DNA of 64,000 nucleotides. It comes from Alkalispirochaeta americana. Its GTDB lineage: Bacteria; Spirochaetota; Spirochaetia; DSM-27196; Alkalispirochaetaceae. This document shows positions 20,834 to 29,819 of this stretch, piece by piece; the stretch's first letter is position 1; every line of letters starts with the position of its first letter. The DNA lies in contig NZ_FTMS01000006.1 in the NCBI RefSeq assembly GCF_900156105.1, positions 102,490-166,489 of the forward strand. The letters run 5' to 3'. The position numbers were made by a program, and so were the translations under genes. Below the pieces are notes generated by a model that searched no databases, was not told the origin of the DNA, and worked only from the letters and a program-made list of their open reading frames with translations.

Positions 20834-21714
20834 AACACGCCCTGAAGTGGTATCCGGCCCAAAGAAGCCAGGAACAGGAGCTCATGGACGATACCTTGAG
20901 CGATCCGACGCTCCTCGGCCGAACCCTGAACCAGTTTTCCCTGATAAACCTTCTCTTCTCCCGCATGAGAGGCCTGGTGCGACAATTCATTCTGGACGAC
21001 ATCATTGCCAGTGGACCGCACAGAGAGGGAACTCCGATCTCGGTTCTTGATGTGGGAGCCGGGGCCTGCGATATCCCCCTGTGGCTTCTGGCAGAGGCCC
21101 GAAAGAAGGGCCTCCATCTGGAGATCACCTGCCTCGACCACGACCCCCGGGTGGCAGACTACGCACGGCGGAGGACCGCCCGGGAGCCAGCGATCACCAT
21201 CCAGGAGGGGTCAGCCCTGGAGATCAGCCAGCCCTTTGATTACATCATGGCAAACCATCTGCTCCACCATCTGACGGAGACCGACATTGCCCTGTTTCTG
21301 GATCGCTCCTACCAGGCTTGTCGCAGGCGGTTGCTCCTGAACGATCTCCTGCGGTCCTACTGGTCCCTGGCGGGGTTTTCTCTCTTTGGAGCGCTCTTTC
21401 TGCACCGGAGCTTTGCCCGTGCCGACGGAACTCTCTCCATACGGAGGGGCTTCCGTCCCGACGAGTTGAAGCAGCTACTGGACCACAGCCCCTGGAGATC
21501 AGCCAGCACCGGCCAGGGGACCCCTCACCCCCTCACCCTGCTGGGAAGGCGTATCCCCGGCAGGGTTTTCCTGGTAGCCGACAGGCGCTCCTGCGGGGGA
21601 CCATCCCCTATTCCCAGGACGACTATTCCCAGGACGACAACCGTTCCCGGGCAACGGCAAGATCCATGCGCTGACGAACGCGGGGACTCTCCACAGCCGA
21701 GAGTTCCCCGATAA
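20830..21714 (+). CDS. SAM-dependent methyltransferase of the polyketide operon
   Basis: 294 residues. The class I methyltransferase core is at about 70-190, with motif I VLDVGAGACDIPLWLL and CLDHDPR after strand 2. GTG start in a 4-base overlap with the synthase stop. By position it is the counterpart of SrsB, an O-methyltransferase acting on the polyketide phenol. The final 40 residues are Pro/Arg/Thr-rich, include a 15-bp tandem duplication, and overlap the convergent TPR gene by 92 bases. That suggests the stop codon was lost and the tail extended. Confidence 0.8.
   Translation: MKHALKWYPAQRSQEQELMDDTLSDPTLLGRTLNQFSLINLLFSRMRGLVRQFILDDIIASGPHREGTPISVLDVGAGACDIPLWLLAEARKKGLHLEITCLDHDPRVADYARRRTAREPAITIQEGSALEISQPFDYIMANHLLHHLTETDIALFLDRSYQACRRRLLLNDLLRSYWSLAGFSLFGALFLHRSFARADGTLSIRRGFRPDELKQLLDHSPWRSASTGQGTPHPLTLLGRRIPGRVFLVADRRSCGGPSPIPRTTIPRTTTVPGQRQDPCADERGDSPQPRVPR
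21609..21638. repeat. 15-bp tandem duplication at convergent gene ends
   Basis: TATTCCCAGGACGAC occurs twice back to back. It spans the stop codon of the minus-strand TPR gene and the tail of the methyltransferase gene. Confidence 0.85.
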
Positions 21715-22543
21715 CCCAGCGAATTATCTCCAGGGCTTCCTCGCGGTCGTTCTGCTCCTTCAGGGAAACAATACCTTCGTAGGCCAGACCCCGTTCCAGC
21801 ACCGTCTCGGCTGTTCGATACGCCTCGGCCATGCGGTTCTGGCGGCGTTCGCGTTTTCGCACGCTGTTGTTTCTTGTCCATAGCGAGGTGGCCAGGTCGA
21901 TGTAATGATCGAAATACCGTACCGGCACCAGCCCCGCAGCCCGCTGCTCCTCGTAGAGATCGATGGCACGACGTCCCAGGGAAACCGCCCCATCGTTACT
22001 GCCAAAGGAGATGGGCCACCCCGGCAGCTCCCGGTAGACCTGACCCAGCACGTAATAGCCCTCGGCCAGTTCAGGATCCCGTTCCAGGGCATCCACCAGA
22101 TAATCGCGCACCGTGGAGGCCTGGAAGAGGGAATTAAAGATGCCCCGCAGCTGGGCACGACGCCCGGCCGTGGCGGCCAGCCAGAAATGAGTCTGGGCAT
22201 GGTCGGGAAAAAACTCCGCCGCCATCTCGGCGTAGCTATGGGCCTCGTCGTACAACGCAGAGGCCTCATCTTTCTCCATGGTCTCCTGCCAGAGCGAGAG
22301 ATCAGCCACGGCTACAAGAGAGCGGGCCTTGCGCCAGAGGATCTCGCCCCGCTGAGGCCCCTCCCAGACACGGGAGAGCTGGTCCTCCAGGAGAGCAGCC
22401 ACTACCTCGTTATCGTCCACGTAGTGATAGGCATCGATCCGCTCCAGGGCTTCACCGAACTCACCTTCCCACTCTACGGTGAGGGCAGGTACGACGAGGA
22501 GGGGGGCTGCCAGAAAAAGAATCGCCCACAAAAACCGCACCAT
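21623..22543 (-). CDS. Exported TPR-like protein
   Basis: 306 residues. The N-terminus MVRFLWAILFLAAPLLVVPA is a signal peptide without a lipobox cysteine, so a periplasmic soluble protein is expected. The rest is all-helical, with TPR-like units (AEGYYVLGQVYRELP and ATSLWTRNN). Many aromatic and acidic residues are present. It resembles TRAP-associated or spirochaetal periplasmic TPR proteins in plan only. The start is taken at the signal-peptide methionine; a longer reading would add 47 hydrophilic residues. It is divergent from the aldolase gene. Confidence 0.65.
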   Translation of the reverse strand: MVRFLWAILFLAAPLLVVPALTVEWEGEFGEALERIDAYHYVDDNEVVAALLEDQLSRVWEGPQRGEILWRKARSLVAVADLSLWQETMEKDEASALYDEAHSYAEMAAEFFPDHAQTHFWLAATAGRRAQLRGIFNSLFQASTVRDYLVDALERDPELAEGYYVLGQVYRELPGWPISFGSNDGAVSLGRRAIDLYEEQRAAGLVPVRYFDHYIDLATSLWTRNNSVRKRERRQNRMAEAYRTAETVLERGLAYEGIVSLKEQNDREEALEIIRWVIGELSAVESPRVRQRMDLAVARERLSSWE

Positions 22544-22672
22544 CTGTTTTTCCCGCGTCCATTTTGCCCGGTGCCCTGAAATTTCCCCGGCGCAGGGAGA
22601 GATTTGAAAAAAGAGTCCTTCTTTTGTCATATTTTCTTTCCAATTCGGGTCTTTCTCGTTACTTTCTTGCCT

Positions 22673-23791
22673 ATGAATAACCATGACATTGAGGAGATTG
22701 TACAGCTTTCGCGGGAAATCGGACAGAGCCCCCGTGGAGCAGGCAGCACACGAGGAATTGTCTCAATCAAAGACGAAAAAACACTGGCTCTGAGCGAACC
22801 GGGTCACGTTCTGACTGATCTTGGTCCGGAGCACTTTCGCCGACTTGATCGCGCCCACCTTGATTCGATTGCACCTCCCCGGAATCCCCCCATACTCGAA
22901 GACCTCATAGCAGAAACGGAAACTCTGATGCACGCGCTGTTTCCCCGGCGAATCGTTTTTCATACCCACCCCACGGAACTGAACGGCCTCACCTGCTCCA
23001 GAGAGGGGGCCGCAGCAGCCCGGGAACTCTTCGGGGATCGGGCGCTGTGGATACCCACGGTAAACCCGGGATACATTCTGGCCCGCACAATCTACGACCT
23101 GGTTGAGCAGTGGCGTGCCGATCATGACGGAGCGTACCCTTCCCTGCTGATCATGCAGAATCATGGCCTGGTGGTAACAGGGGATACGGCAGATGATATC
23201 AGGAACGCGCACCGGGAGGTAACAGAGGCCCTGGAGAGGGCGATCACGATTCGCCCCGATACCAGGGAGGGTGAAACGGACCCTTTCTTTCTGGAAGACC
23301 TTCGAGACTACGCCGCCCATGCAGTAGCAGAGTATCGGGCCGCCCACGGAGATTCGCTGAATCCGCCTGAGACCATAACCTTCACTTCACCGGAGCTGAT
23401 CTCCCGGGCAACCAGCCCCGAGACCTTTGCCCCACTGACGGGGGCCCTCACCCCGGATCACATCGTCTACAGCGGCCACCGGCCCTGCTACATCTCCCCC
23501 GTCTCCCGGGAGGCCCTGCGGGCGGAGGTTCACAGCGAAATTCTGGAGTTTTGCTATGCCCAGGACGCCACCCCCAGGATCGTCGTTGCGGGTGATCTGG
23601 GAGCAGTCGCCCTGGGGGACACCGAGAAAAAGGCCCGCCTTGCCATGGAACTCTTCCTGGACGCCCTGAAGGTGACTCGTCTTGCCGAAAACTTCGGCGG
23701 TGTCCAGGCGATGCCCGACGATCAGGTGGAGTTCATTCGCACCTGGGAAGTGGAGCAGTTCCGCGAAGCCGTGAGCACTGCCGGGAACTGA
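22673..23791 (+). CDS. Class II aldolase/adducin-domain protein
   Basis: 372 residues. The class II aldolase fold is seen in the first 230 residues, with zinc-binding HTHPTELNGL and IMQNHGLVVTGDT. Members include fuculose- and rhamnulose-phosphate aldolases. The extra C-terminal 140 residues (IVVAGDLGAVALGDT) resemble the second half of bifunctional or rhaD-like long forms. No sugar kinase or isomerase is adjacent, so the substrate is unknown. The ATG at 22673 has no ribosome site. A TTG at 22604 with AGGGAGAG upstream would add a hydrophobic 23-residue lead. Confidence 0.75.
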   Translation: MNNHDIEEIVQLSREIGQSPRGAGSTRGIVSIKDEKTLALSEPGHVLTDLGPEHFRRLDRAHLDSIAPPRNPPILEDLIAETETLMHALFPRRIVFHTHPTELNGLTCSREGAAAARELFGDRALWIPTVNPGYILARTIYDLVEQWRADHDGAYPSLLIMQNHGLVVTGDTADDIRNAHREVTEALERAITIRPDTREGETDPFFLEDLRDYAAHAVAEYRAAHGDSLNPPETITFTSPELISRATSPETFAPLTGALTPDHIVYSGHRPCYISPVSREALRAEVHSEILEFCYAQDATPRIVVAGDLGAVALGDTEKKARLAMELFLDALKVTRLAENFGGVQAMPDDQVEFIRTWEVEQFREAVSTAGN

Positions 23792-23874
23792 TACATCGGG
23801 CACCTGATCGGCCGAACAACAAAGCGACCTCTCCCGGCAGGGCATTCCTCGCCGGGACGGTCTTCGTCCGGAGG

Positions 23875-25182
23875 TCACCCGTATGCGCGAAGGACCTCGT
23901 CGGCGATAATCTTGAGCCCCTCTTCCACCACGGCCGGATCCTGGCCGTAATTGATCCGGAGACACTCTCGGGAGTGGGGCCACTCGGCCAGGTCAGGGTC
24001 TCCAAAAAAGAAGTATTCTCCCGGAACCACCAGAACACCCCGTTTCTTGAGTCTTTCGTAGAGCTCCCGCGATGAAATGGGAAGCCCCTCCATCCAGAGC
24101 CAGACAAAGAGCGATCCTTCGGTACGATGTACCGACCAGGGAAGATTATCGGGAAAGACCTGGGCAAAAACCCGGTGAGCATGCTCGGCCCGCTCCCGGT
24201 AAAAGGGCATGATTGTCTTCCGGGCCACCTCCAGGAGGCTTCCATCCCGGAGAAGCGGCTCCACCAGATACTGTCCCACCGTTGTGTTGGCAAGGCTCAA
24301 GACCGCGTTGGCCCTGCTCAGGGCCGAGACGATCTCGGGACGGGCCACCATAATACCCGTCCGTGTGCCCGGAAGCCCGATCTTGGAGAGGCTCATTCCC
24401 AGAACGATATTTTCGTTCCACAGGGGTTGGGCGGAACCATCGATCACATCGTCAAAAATAATGTGCGGGAAAGGAATACCGTAGGCGTTATCCACAATCA
24501 GGGGCACCTGGTAGCGTCGGGCCAGCTCGTCAAGAGTGGTCATCTCCTGATCGGTCAGGACGTTTCCCGAAGGATTCGTGGGCCGGGAAACACAGATGGC
24601 GCAGATTCGCTCCCCCCCGGAGGCCGATGCGGCAAGACGTTCCTCAAGGGCCGTGAAATCCACGTGGTACTTGTGGAGGTGATCTCCCAGCCGTTCAATC
24701 AGCGGGCGGCAGGCAATAAAGTTATCGGGGCTCATGGTCTGATCGGCGTAGCCAATATATTCGGGCATCAGGGGGAAGAGTATCCGCCCCGGCCGGGAAT
24801 CATCGCTCCTGCCATAGGCCCCGGTGAGCATATTGAAGAGAAGATAGAAGGCGGTCTGACTCCCGTTGGTGATGGCCACGTTCTCGGGACCAAGGGACCA
24901 CCCGAACTCCCGGTTCAGAAGCTCCGTGAGGGCGCGGATAAACGAGGGTTGTCCCTGGGGCGTATCGTAATTGGCCAGCATACGCTCCATCTTTCCCTCT
25001 TCGGCCAGGATCTCCGTTAGCTGACGCCTCCAAAGATCGTTCACAGGGGAGATATGAGCGGGGTTTCCTCCGCCCAGCATGAGCATGGGAACACCCCCGG
25101 CGAGGGCTTTCCCCATATCATCCATAAGGTCCATAATTCCCGTGGGGCCGCCAAAGATCGCGCCAAAATCAGAAAAACGCAT
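23875..25182 (-). CDS. avtA: Valine-pyruvate aminotransferase
   Basis: 435 residues, fold-type I PLP enzyme. The start MRFSDFGAIFGGPTGIMDLM and the motifs GNPAHISP, NYDTPQGQPSF and the PLP lysine in MSLSKIGLPGTRTG are typical of AvtA, which moves the amino group between valine/alanine and their oxo-acids. Cytoplasmic. It stands between the aldolase and the divergent serA, with a 69-base promoter gap shared with serA. Single gene by spacing. Confidence 0.92.
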   Translation of the reverse strand: MRFSDFGAIFGGPTGIMDLMDDMGKALAGGVPMLMLGGGNPAHISPVNDLWRRQLTEILAEEGKMERMLANYDTPQGQPSFIRALTELLNREFGWSLGPENVAITNGSQTAFYLLFNMLTGAYGRSDDSRPGRILFPLMPEYIGYADQTMSPDNFIACRPLIERLGDHLHKYHVDFTALEERLAASASGGERICAICVSRPTNPSGNVLTDQEMTTLDELARRYQVPLIVDNAYGIPFPHIIFDDVIDGSAQPLWNENIVLGMSLSKIGLPGTRTGIMVARPEIVSALSRANAVLSLANTTVGQYLVEPLLRDGSLLEVARKTIMPFYRERAEHAHRVFAQVFPDNLPWSVHRTEGSLFVWLWMEGLPISSRELYERLKKRGVLVVPGEYFFFGDPDLAEWPHSRECLRINYGQDPAVVEEGLKIIADEVLRAYG

Positions 25183-25251
25183 GGCCGGGATTATATAGAT
25201 TCATCAAGACCGTTGAAACAGGGTGCCCACACCGTGTAGCATTCGTGCATT

Positions 25252-26430
25252 ATGGCACGTATTCAAACCTTCAACAAAATCGCCGCCGAGGGCATCGCCC
25301 TTCTGGAAGCTCGGGGTCACCAGGTTGGTCCCGATGTACACGATCCCGATGGTATTCTGGTGCGGAGCGCCAAGCTCCAGGACATCACCTTCGGGCCTTC
25401 CCTGCGCGGTATCGCCCGCGCCGGTGCAGGTGTCAACAACGTTCCAGTATCCCGCTGTACCGAAGAGGGTGTGGTGGTCTTTAACACCCCCGGATCCAAC
25501 GCTAACAGTGTGAAAGAGCTGGTGGTAGCGGGGCTCATGCTCTCGTCGCGCAAGATTATTGAAGGGTGCCAGTGGGTGCAAACCCTGGACCCGGCCAAAG
25601 TGGACGTGGGCAAAGAGGTCGAGGCGGGAAAGAGCGCCTTCGGAGGCCCCGAGATCGCAGGAAAACGACTCGGTGTGATCGGCCTGGGAGCGATCGGTGT
25701 TATGGTAGCCAACGCAGGAATCTCCCTGGGCATGGAGGTGGCAGGATACGATCCCTACCTTTCGGTGAACTCGGCCTGGGGACTCTCCCGTTCGGTTCTG
25801 CGTGCTACCAGTCTGGAGGCTCTTCTGGCCGACTGCGACTATATCTCCATCCACGTTCCCCTGAACGACGAAACCCGGGGAGTCATCAACGCCGACCGTC
25901 TGAACAAAACAAAAAAGGGCGCCCGGTTTTTGAACTTCTCCCGCGATGCCCTGGTGGACGACCAGGCCATGGTGAAGGCCTTGAAGGACGGCACAATATC
26001 AACCTACGTGACTGACTTTCCCACGGCCGCGCTCCTGGGGAACCCCGGCGTAATCGCCATCCCTCATCTGGGAGCATCTACACCCGAGGCCGAGACCAAC
26101 TCCGCCATCATGGCGGCCCAGCAACTGGCTGATTTCCTGGAACAGGGAAACATCAAGCACTCCGTAAACTTCCCCGAATGCATAATGGACGGCAACGGCG
26201 GAGACCGGATTATCCTGGCCAACAAAAACGTTCCCAACATGGTAAGCCGCATCACCACTATCCTGGCCGAAGCAGAGCTGAACATCTCGGACATGCTCAA
26301 CCGTCACCGCGATGATCTGGCCTACAACATCATCGACGTGGACCAGACGATCTCGGCGGCCACAGTGGAAAAACTTCAGGCCATCGATGGCGTTGTCATG
26401 GCACGGGTGGTACCGGGAGGAGCCGGGTGA
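25252..26430 (+). CDS. serA: D-3-phosphoglycerate dehydrogenase
   Basis: 392 residues; first step of serine synthesis (3-phosphoglycerate to 3-phosphohydroxypyruvate, NAD). The nucleotide-binding segment is [16 protein letters not shown], the catalytic histidine is in [14 protein letters not shown], and an ACT domain follows (about 320-392), probably for serine feedback. It lacks the extra allosteric substrate-binding domain of long SerA forms. ATG start. The stop overlaps the start of the cyclophilin gene, and radA follows, giving a serA-ppi-radA transcription unit. Confidence 0.95.
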   Translation: MARIQTFNKIAAEGIALLEARGHQVGPDVHDPDGILVRSAKLQDITFGPSLRGIARAGAGVNNVPVSRCTEEGVVVFNTPGSNANSVKELVVAGLMLSSRKIIEGCQWVQTLDPAKVDVGKEVEAGKSAFGGPEIAGKRLGVIGLGAIGVMVANAGISLGMEVAGYDPYLSVNSAWGLSRSVLRATSLEALLADCDYISIHVPLNDETRGVINADRLNKTKKGARFLNFSRDALVDDQAMVKALKDGTISTYVTDFPTAALLGNPGVIAIPHLGASTPEAETNSAIMAAQQLADFLEQGNIKHSVNFPECIMDGNGGDRIILANKNVPNMVSRITTILAEAELNISDMLNRHRDDLAYNIIDVDQTISAATVEKLQAIDGVVMARVVPGGAG

Positions 26431-27071
26431 GGCCACGCATCACTGTCCCGGCGTGGCTCCTGGCGGGAACGCTCCTTCTGATCTGGCCGATCTGGCCGGG
26501 AGTGCACGAGGTTTCGGCGGAAGAGCCCCTTCCGCCGGGCCTCTACGCCCGAATGGAGACCACCCGGGGAGAGATCCTCCTCGAGCTGGAACAGGATCGC
26601 ACCCCCCTGACGGTAATGAACTTTGTGGGCCTTGCCGAGGGAACCATCTCCCACTCCCGGGATGGAGGGGGGCGTTTTTTCGACGGCCTCACCTTTCACC
26701 GGGTGATCCAGGATTTCATGATCCAGGGGGGAGACCCCACCGGCACGGGCCGGGGAGGTCCGGGCTACCGCTTTCCCGACGAGTTCCACCGGGAACTGCG
26801 TCACGACGGCCCGGGGGTTCTCTCCATGGCCAACGCCGGACCGGGAACAAACGGCAGTCAGTTCTTTATTACCCATGTGGCAACCCCCTGGCTGGACAAC
26901 CGCCACAGCGTCTTCGGACGGGTTCTTCGGGGCCAGGCCGTGGTTGATTCCATCCGCCAGGGAGACCGGATTCAGCGCGTAGAGATTCTGCGCCGGGGAG
27001 CTGCGGCCGAGGCGTTTCAGGTAACCCAGGAGATCTTCGACCAGGCCCTGCGCCGGGCCGGCGGCTCCTGA
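26427..27071 (+). CDS. Exported cyclophilin-type peptidyl-prolyl isomerase
   Basis: 214 residues with an N-terminal signal peptide (about 1-31, ending VSA). The cyclophilin domain has [30 protein letters not shown] and the late HSVFGRVL. It catalyses proline isomerisation during folding, here in the periplasm or outer membrane side. GTG start, with a 4-base overlap with the serA stop. The C-terminus extends by about 30 residues past the core. radA starts 12 bases later. Confidence 0.9.
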   Translation: MRPRITVPAWLLAGTLLLIWPIWPGVHEVSAEEPLPPGLYARMETTRGEILLELEQDRTPLTVMNFVGLAEGTISHSRDGGGRFFDGLTFHRVIQDFMIQGGDPTGTGRGGPGYRFPDEFHRELRHDGPGVLSMANAGPGTNGSQFFITHVATPWLDNRHSVFGRVLRGQAVVDSIRQGDRIQRVEILRRGAAAEAFQVTQEIFDQALRRAGGS

Positions 27072-27083
27072 GCCGGAACTTCC

Positions 27084-28445
27084 GTGGCAAAACGAAAGTC
27101 CCTCCAGGTCTGCAGTTCCTGCGGCCATCAGGAATCGAAGTGGCTGGGCCAATGCCCCGCCTGCGGCGAGTGGAACACCCTGGAGGAACGCCTCCCCGAG
27201 CCGGAACGGCCGGGACACTTCCTGCAGGACCTCGCCACGCCCCAGCAAAGTGCGCTCCTTTCCCAGGTGGCGGCCCCTGCCAGCGCCCGCCTCTCCACGG
27301 GGATCGGGGAGCTTGATCGGGCCCTGGGAGGCGGCCTCATGGAGGGGTCCACGGTTCTGATCGGGGGCGAGCCGGGGATCGGAAAGTCCACGCTCCTTCT
27401 CCAGGCGGCAGCATCGGTCCAGGCAGGACCTGTCCTTTACGTGAGCGGCGAGGAGAGTCCTGCCCAGATTCGCCAGCGGGCAGACCGCCTGGGAATCTCC
27501 CAGGCCCCACTTCATCTGCTTTGCAGCGCCCATATGGGAACAATCCAGGAGGAGCTGAAACGGCTCGACCCCAGGCTGGTTATCGTTGACAGCGTCCAGA
27601 CCATGATCGTCCCCGAGGCGGGGGCCGTTCCCGGAACGATCAACCAGATAAAAACCGTAACTCATGAGCTTGCCGAGTGGAGCCGCCTTCGGGGTGCCCA
27701 GGTGATCCTTGTTGCCCACGTAACCAAGGAGGGGCAAATTGCCGGACCCAAGGTAGTTGAACATCTGGTAGATGCCGTTCTCCTCTTTGAACAGTCCGGC
27801 AGCGACCTGCGCTTTCTCCGGGCCACCAAAAACCGTTTCGGTGCAATCGAGGAAGTAGGAATCTTTACCATGGAGCAAACGGGGCTGGTAGAGCTGACAG
27901 ATCCCGGCCGGATTTTCCTGGGCACAGACCGTACCAGCCCGCCCCCAGGGGTTGTAGCTGCCCCCTGCTACGAGGGATCCCGCGTTCTGGTGGTAGAAAT
28001 CCAGGCCCTCACCGTCCCCGCCAAGGGAGCGGTATCCCGCACCTTTTCGGACCGGATCGATAACCGTCGGGTATCCCGGGTCGCGGCAGTGCTGGAGAAA
28101 CATCTGGGGGTAACCTTCTCGGATCAGGATATCTACATTAACGTGGCTGGAGGGATCAGGATTCAGGATGTAGCGATCGATCTGCCACTGGCTGTGGCAC
28201 TCTTCTCGGCCCGCCAGGGCAAGGAACTCCCCTCGGGAGTCCTGGCCACGGGAGAACTCTCGCTGGCAGGAGAGGTGCGGCCCGTTTCACACCGGGCTCA
28301 ACGCATCAAAGCGGCCGAGGAGATGGGCTTTTCGCGTCTTATCGGACCACCTGGCGCAGCGGGATCGACGACAAGCCAGATCCACTGGATGGAGGCACCC
28401 CGGATCGCCCAGGCAATCCGCCAGGCCTTTACGGCGAACCCCTGA
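27084..28445 (+). CDS. radA: DNA repair protein RadA
   Basis: 453 residues, full length. It has an N-terminal C4 zinc finger (CSSCGHQESKWLGQCPAC), Walker A GGEPGIGKST, the RadA-specific KNRFG motif, and a C-terminal LonC-like domain that opens with DIYINVAGG. RadA is a RecA-like ATPase that drives branch migration in recombination repair. GTG start. It ends a three-gene unit with serA and the cyclophilin; this grouping is by spacing, not shared function. Confidence 0.96.
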   Translation: MAKRKSLQVCSSCGHQESKWLGQCPACGEWNTLEERLPEPERPGHFLQDLATPQQSALLSQVAAPASARLSTGIGELDRALGGGLMEGSTVLIGGEPGIGKSTLLLQAAASVQAGPVLYVSGEESPAQIRQRADRLGISQAPLHLLCSAHMGTIQEELKRLDPRLVIVDSVQTMIVPEAGAVPGTINQIKTVTHELAEWSRLRGAQVILVAHVTKEGQIAGPKVVEHLVDAVLLFEQSGSDLRFLRATKNRFGAIEEVGIFTMEQTGLVELTDPGRIFLGTDRTSPPPGVVAAPCYEGSRVLVVEIQALTVPAKGAVSRTFSDRIDNRRVSRVAAVLEKHLGVTFSDQDIYINVAGGIRIQDVAIDLPLAVALFSARQGKELPSGVLATGELSLAGEVRPVSHRAQRIKAAEEMGFSRLIGPPGAAGSTTSQIHWMEAPRIAQAIRQAFTANP

Positions 28446-28511
28446 CGGTTCACCGGGCCAGCGCAAAAGCACCCGACCCGGAAACCACCTGACCCGAAAA
28501 GCAGCTGAAAA

Positions 28512-29819
28512 TCAACCAAAAAGCAGGGGAAGGGCGATAAAGGTCCCAATGGAGCTTCCCACGCTGGAGAGCAGGAAGACCAGAAGAATGCGGGTGAGCC
28601 TGTTCCGGTAGAAGCCCCGTACAGAGACGATATCGTCGTTGAGACGCTCAAAATCGGCTACCCGGGGTTTCCGAAGGAAGGCCTCCACCAGCCCCGTGAC
28701 AAGGCCCACCCCCACGGTGGGATTCATGGAGGTGATCGGTGCTGCCGCGAAGGCCAGAAGAATTGTCAGCGGATGCGCCAGGGCTGCCGCCGCGCCCACG
28801 GCAGAGAGGGTGCCGTTTACCAGAATCCAGCGGCCCAGGGATTGCAGCCCCCCCTCAAGACCGCCCCGAAAAAAACCCCACAGGATCAGCGACCCCACCA
28901 CGGCGGGCACCGCGTAGGGAAGTGCCCGGCGGAAGGCCCCCGGCGGGGGGATCTCCTCAAGCTCGGCCTTGTTCACCTGAACTGTTCCGGCCCGAAGTTG
29001 CTCCAGAGTCCGGGCAATTCCCGGAACATGACCGGCCCCCACCACGGCAAGAACGCGACGCCCCGGCGCATCATAGATGCTCCGGGCCAGATAGCGGTCC
29101 CGCTCATCGATCAGGACTTCCTTTACCTGGGGCAGGTAATCGGAAAGCTCCTGGAGCATGCTTTCCAGCTCGTTTTGCTCCCGCAGCTTGGCCAGGTCCT
29201 CCTCGCTTACCTTTTCCCGGGAAAAGGCAGCGGCGATCATGCTGGCCAGAAGTTTGTTTCTGCCCCAAAACCCTGTTTTTGCCCAGGCCCGGCGGAGTGT
29301 GGCCGTGACAGGGCGGTCACCGAAGGTGCTGCCAATTCCTTCGGCCGAGGAAGCCTTCACGGCGGCGATCATTTCCTCTCCGGGGGTAACCCCCGTACCG
29401 GCGCCCATGCGCCGCTGAAAGGAGGCAAGAACCAGATTGCTCAAAAGCAGAAAAGCCTGGCCTGTGCGAAGAATCTGGAAGATATCCAGCTGGGACCAGT
29501 CCCGTTTTTGTGTGACCGACTGGTAGCGCTGGTGGTCGATTTCCACCACCACGTGATCGATCCCGACCTGGCGGATCGTCTCTTCCACGGCCACCACGCT
29601 GTCCCGGGAGATATGAGCCGTACCCAGAAGCCAATACTCCCGGGCATCCTCATGGTCGCTCTCCCGAAGAACAACAATCCCGTAGCGGGAGGGGTCGAAA
29701 GCAGGAGTTGAAGCAGGCACCTCGCTGGAGGATATCTCACTGGAGGGTATCTCGGTTGCACCGTTGGCAGAATCGTTCACGTGGATAGGTTCCTTTTTTT
29801 GCATCGGATCTGTTTTCAT
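28512..29819 (-). CDS. TraB/PrgY-family membrane protein
   Basis: 435 residues. The TraB domain (about 50-260) has the LLGTAHIS opening, VVVEIDHQRY, and VVGAGHVPGI. The remaining 170 residues carry about four membrane helices (for example AVPAVVGSLILWGFF and AALAHPLTILLAFAA). Family members range from Enterococcus pheromone shutdown protein to erythromycin esterase/Tiki-like predicted metalloproteases, so a membrane-bound metal hydrolase is plausible. The N-terminal 45 residues are Ser/Glu-rich. The ATG overlaps the DHH gene stop (ATGA), so the two are coupled. Confidence 0.85.
   Translation of the reverse strand: MKTDPMQKKEPIHVNDSANGATEIPSSEISSSEVPASTPAFDPSRYGIVVLRESDHEDAREYWLLGTAHISRDSVVAVEETIRQVGIDHVVVEIDHQRYQSVTQKRDWSQLDIFQILRTGQAFLLLSNLVLASFQRRMGAGTGVTPGEEMIAAVKASSAEGIGSTFGDRPVTATLRRAWAKTGFWGRNKLLASMIAAAFSREKVSEEDLAKLREQNELESMLQELSDYLPQVKEVLIDERDRYLARSIYDAPGRRVLAVVGAGHVPGIARTLEQLRAGTVQVNKAELEEIPPPGAFRRALPYAVPAVVGSLILWGFFRGGLEGGLQSLGRWILVNGTLSAVGAAAALAHPLTILLAFAAAPITSMNPTVGVGLVTGLVEAFLRKPRVADFERLNDDIVSVRGFYRNRLTRILLVFLLSSVGSSIGTFIALPLLFG

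Noticed and set aside
22604..22672. TTG-started hydrophobic leader on the class II aldolase
   Set aside because: A membrane leader is unexpected for this cytoplasmic family; ATG 22673 matches the usual start, though its ribosome site is poor.
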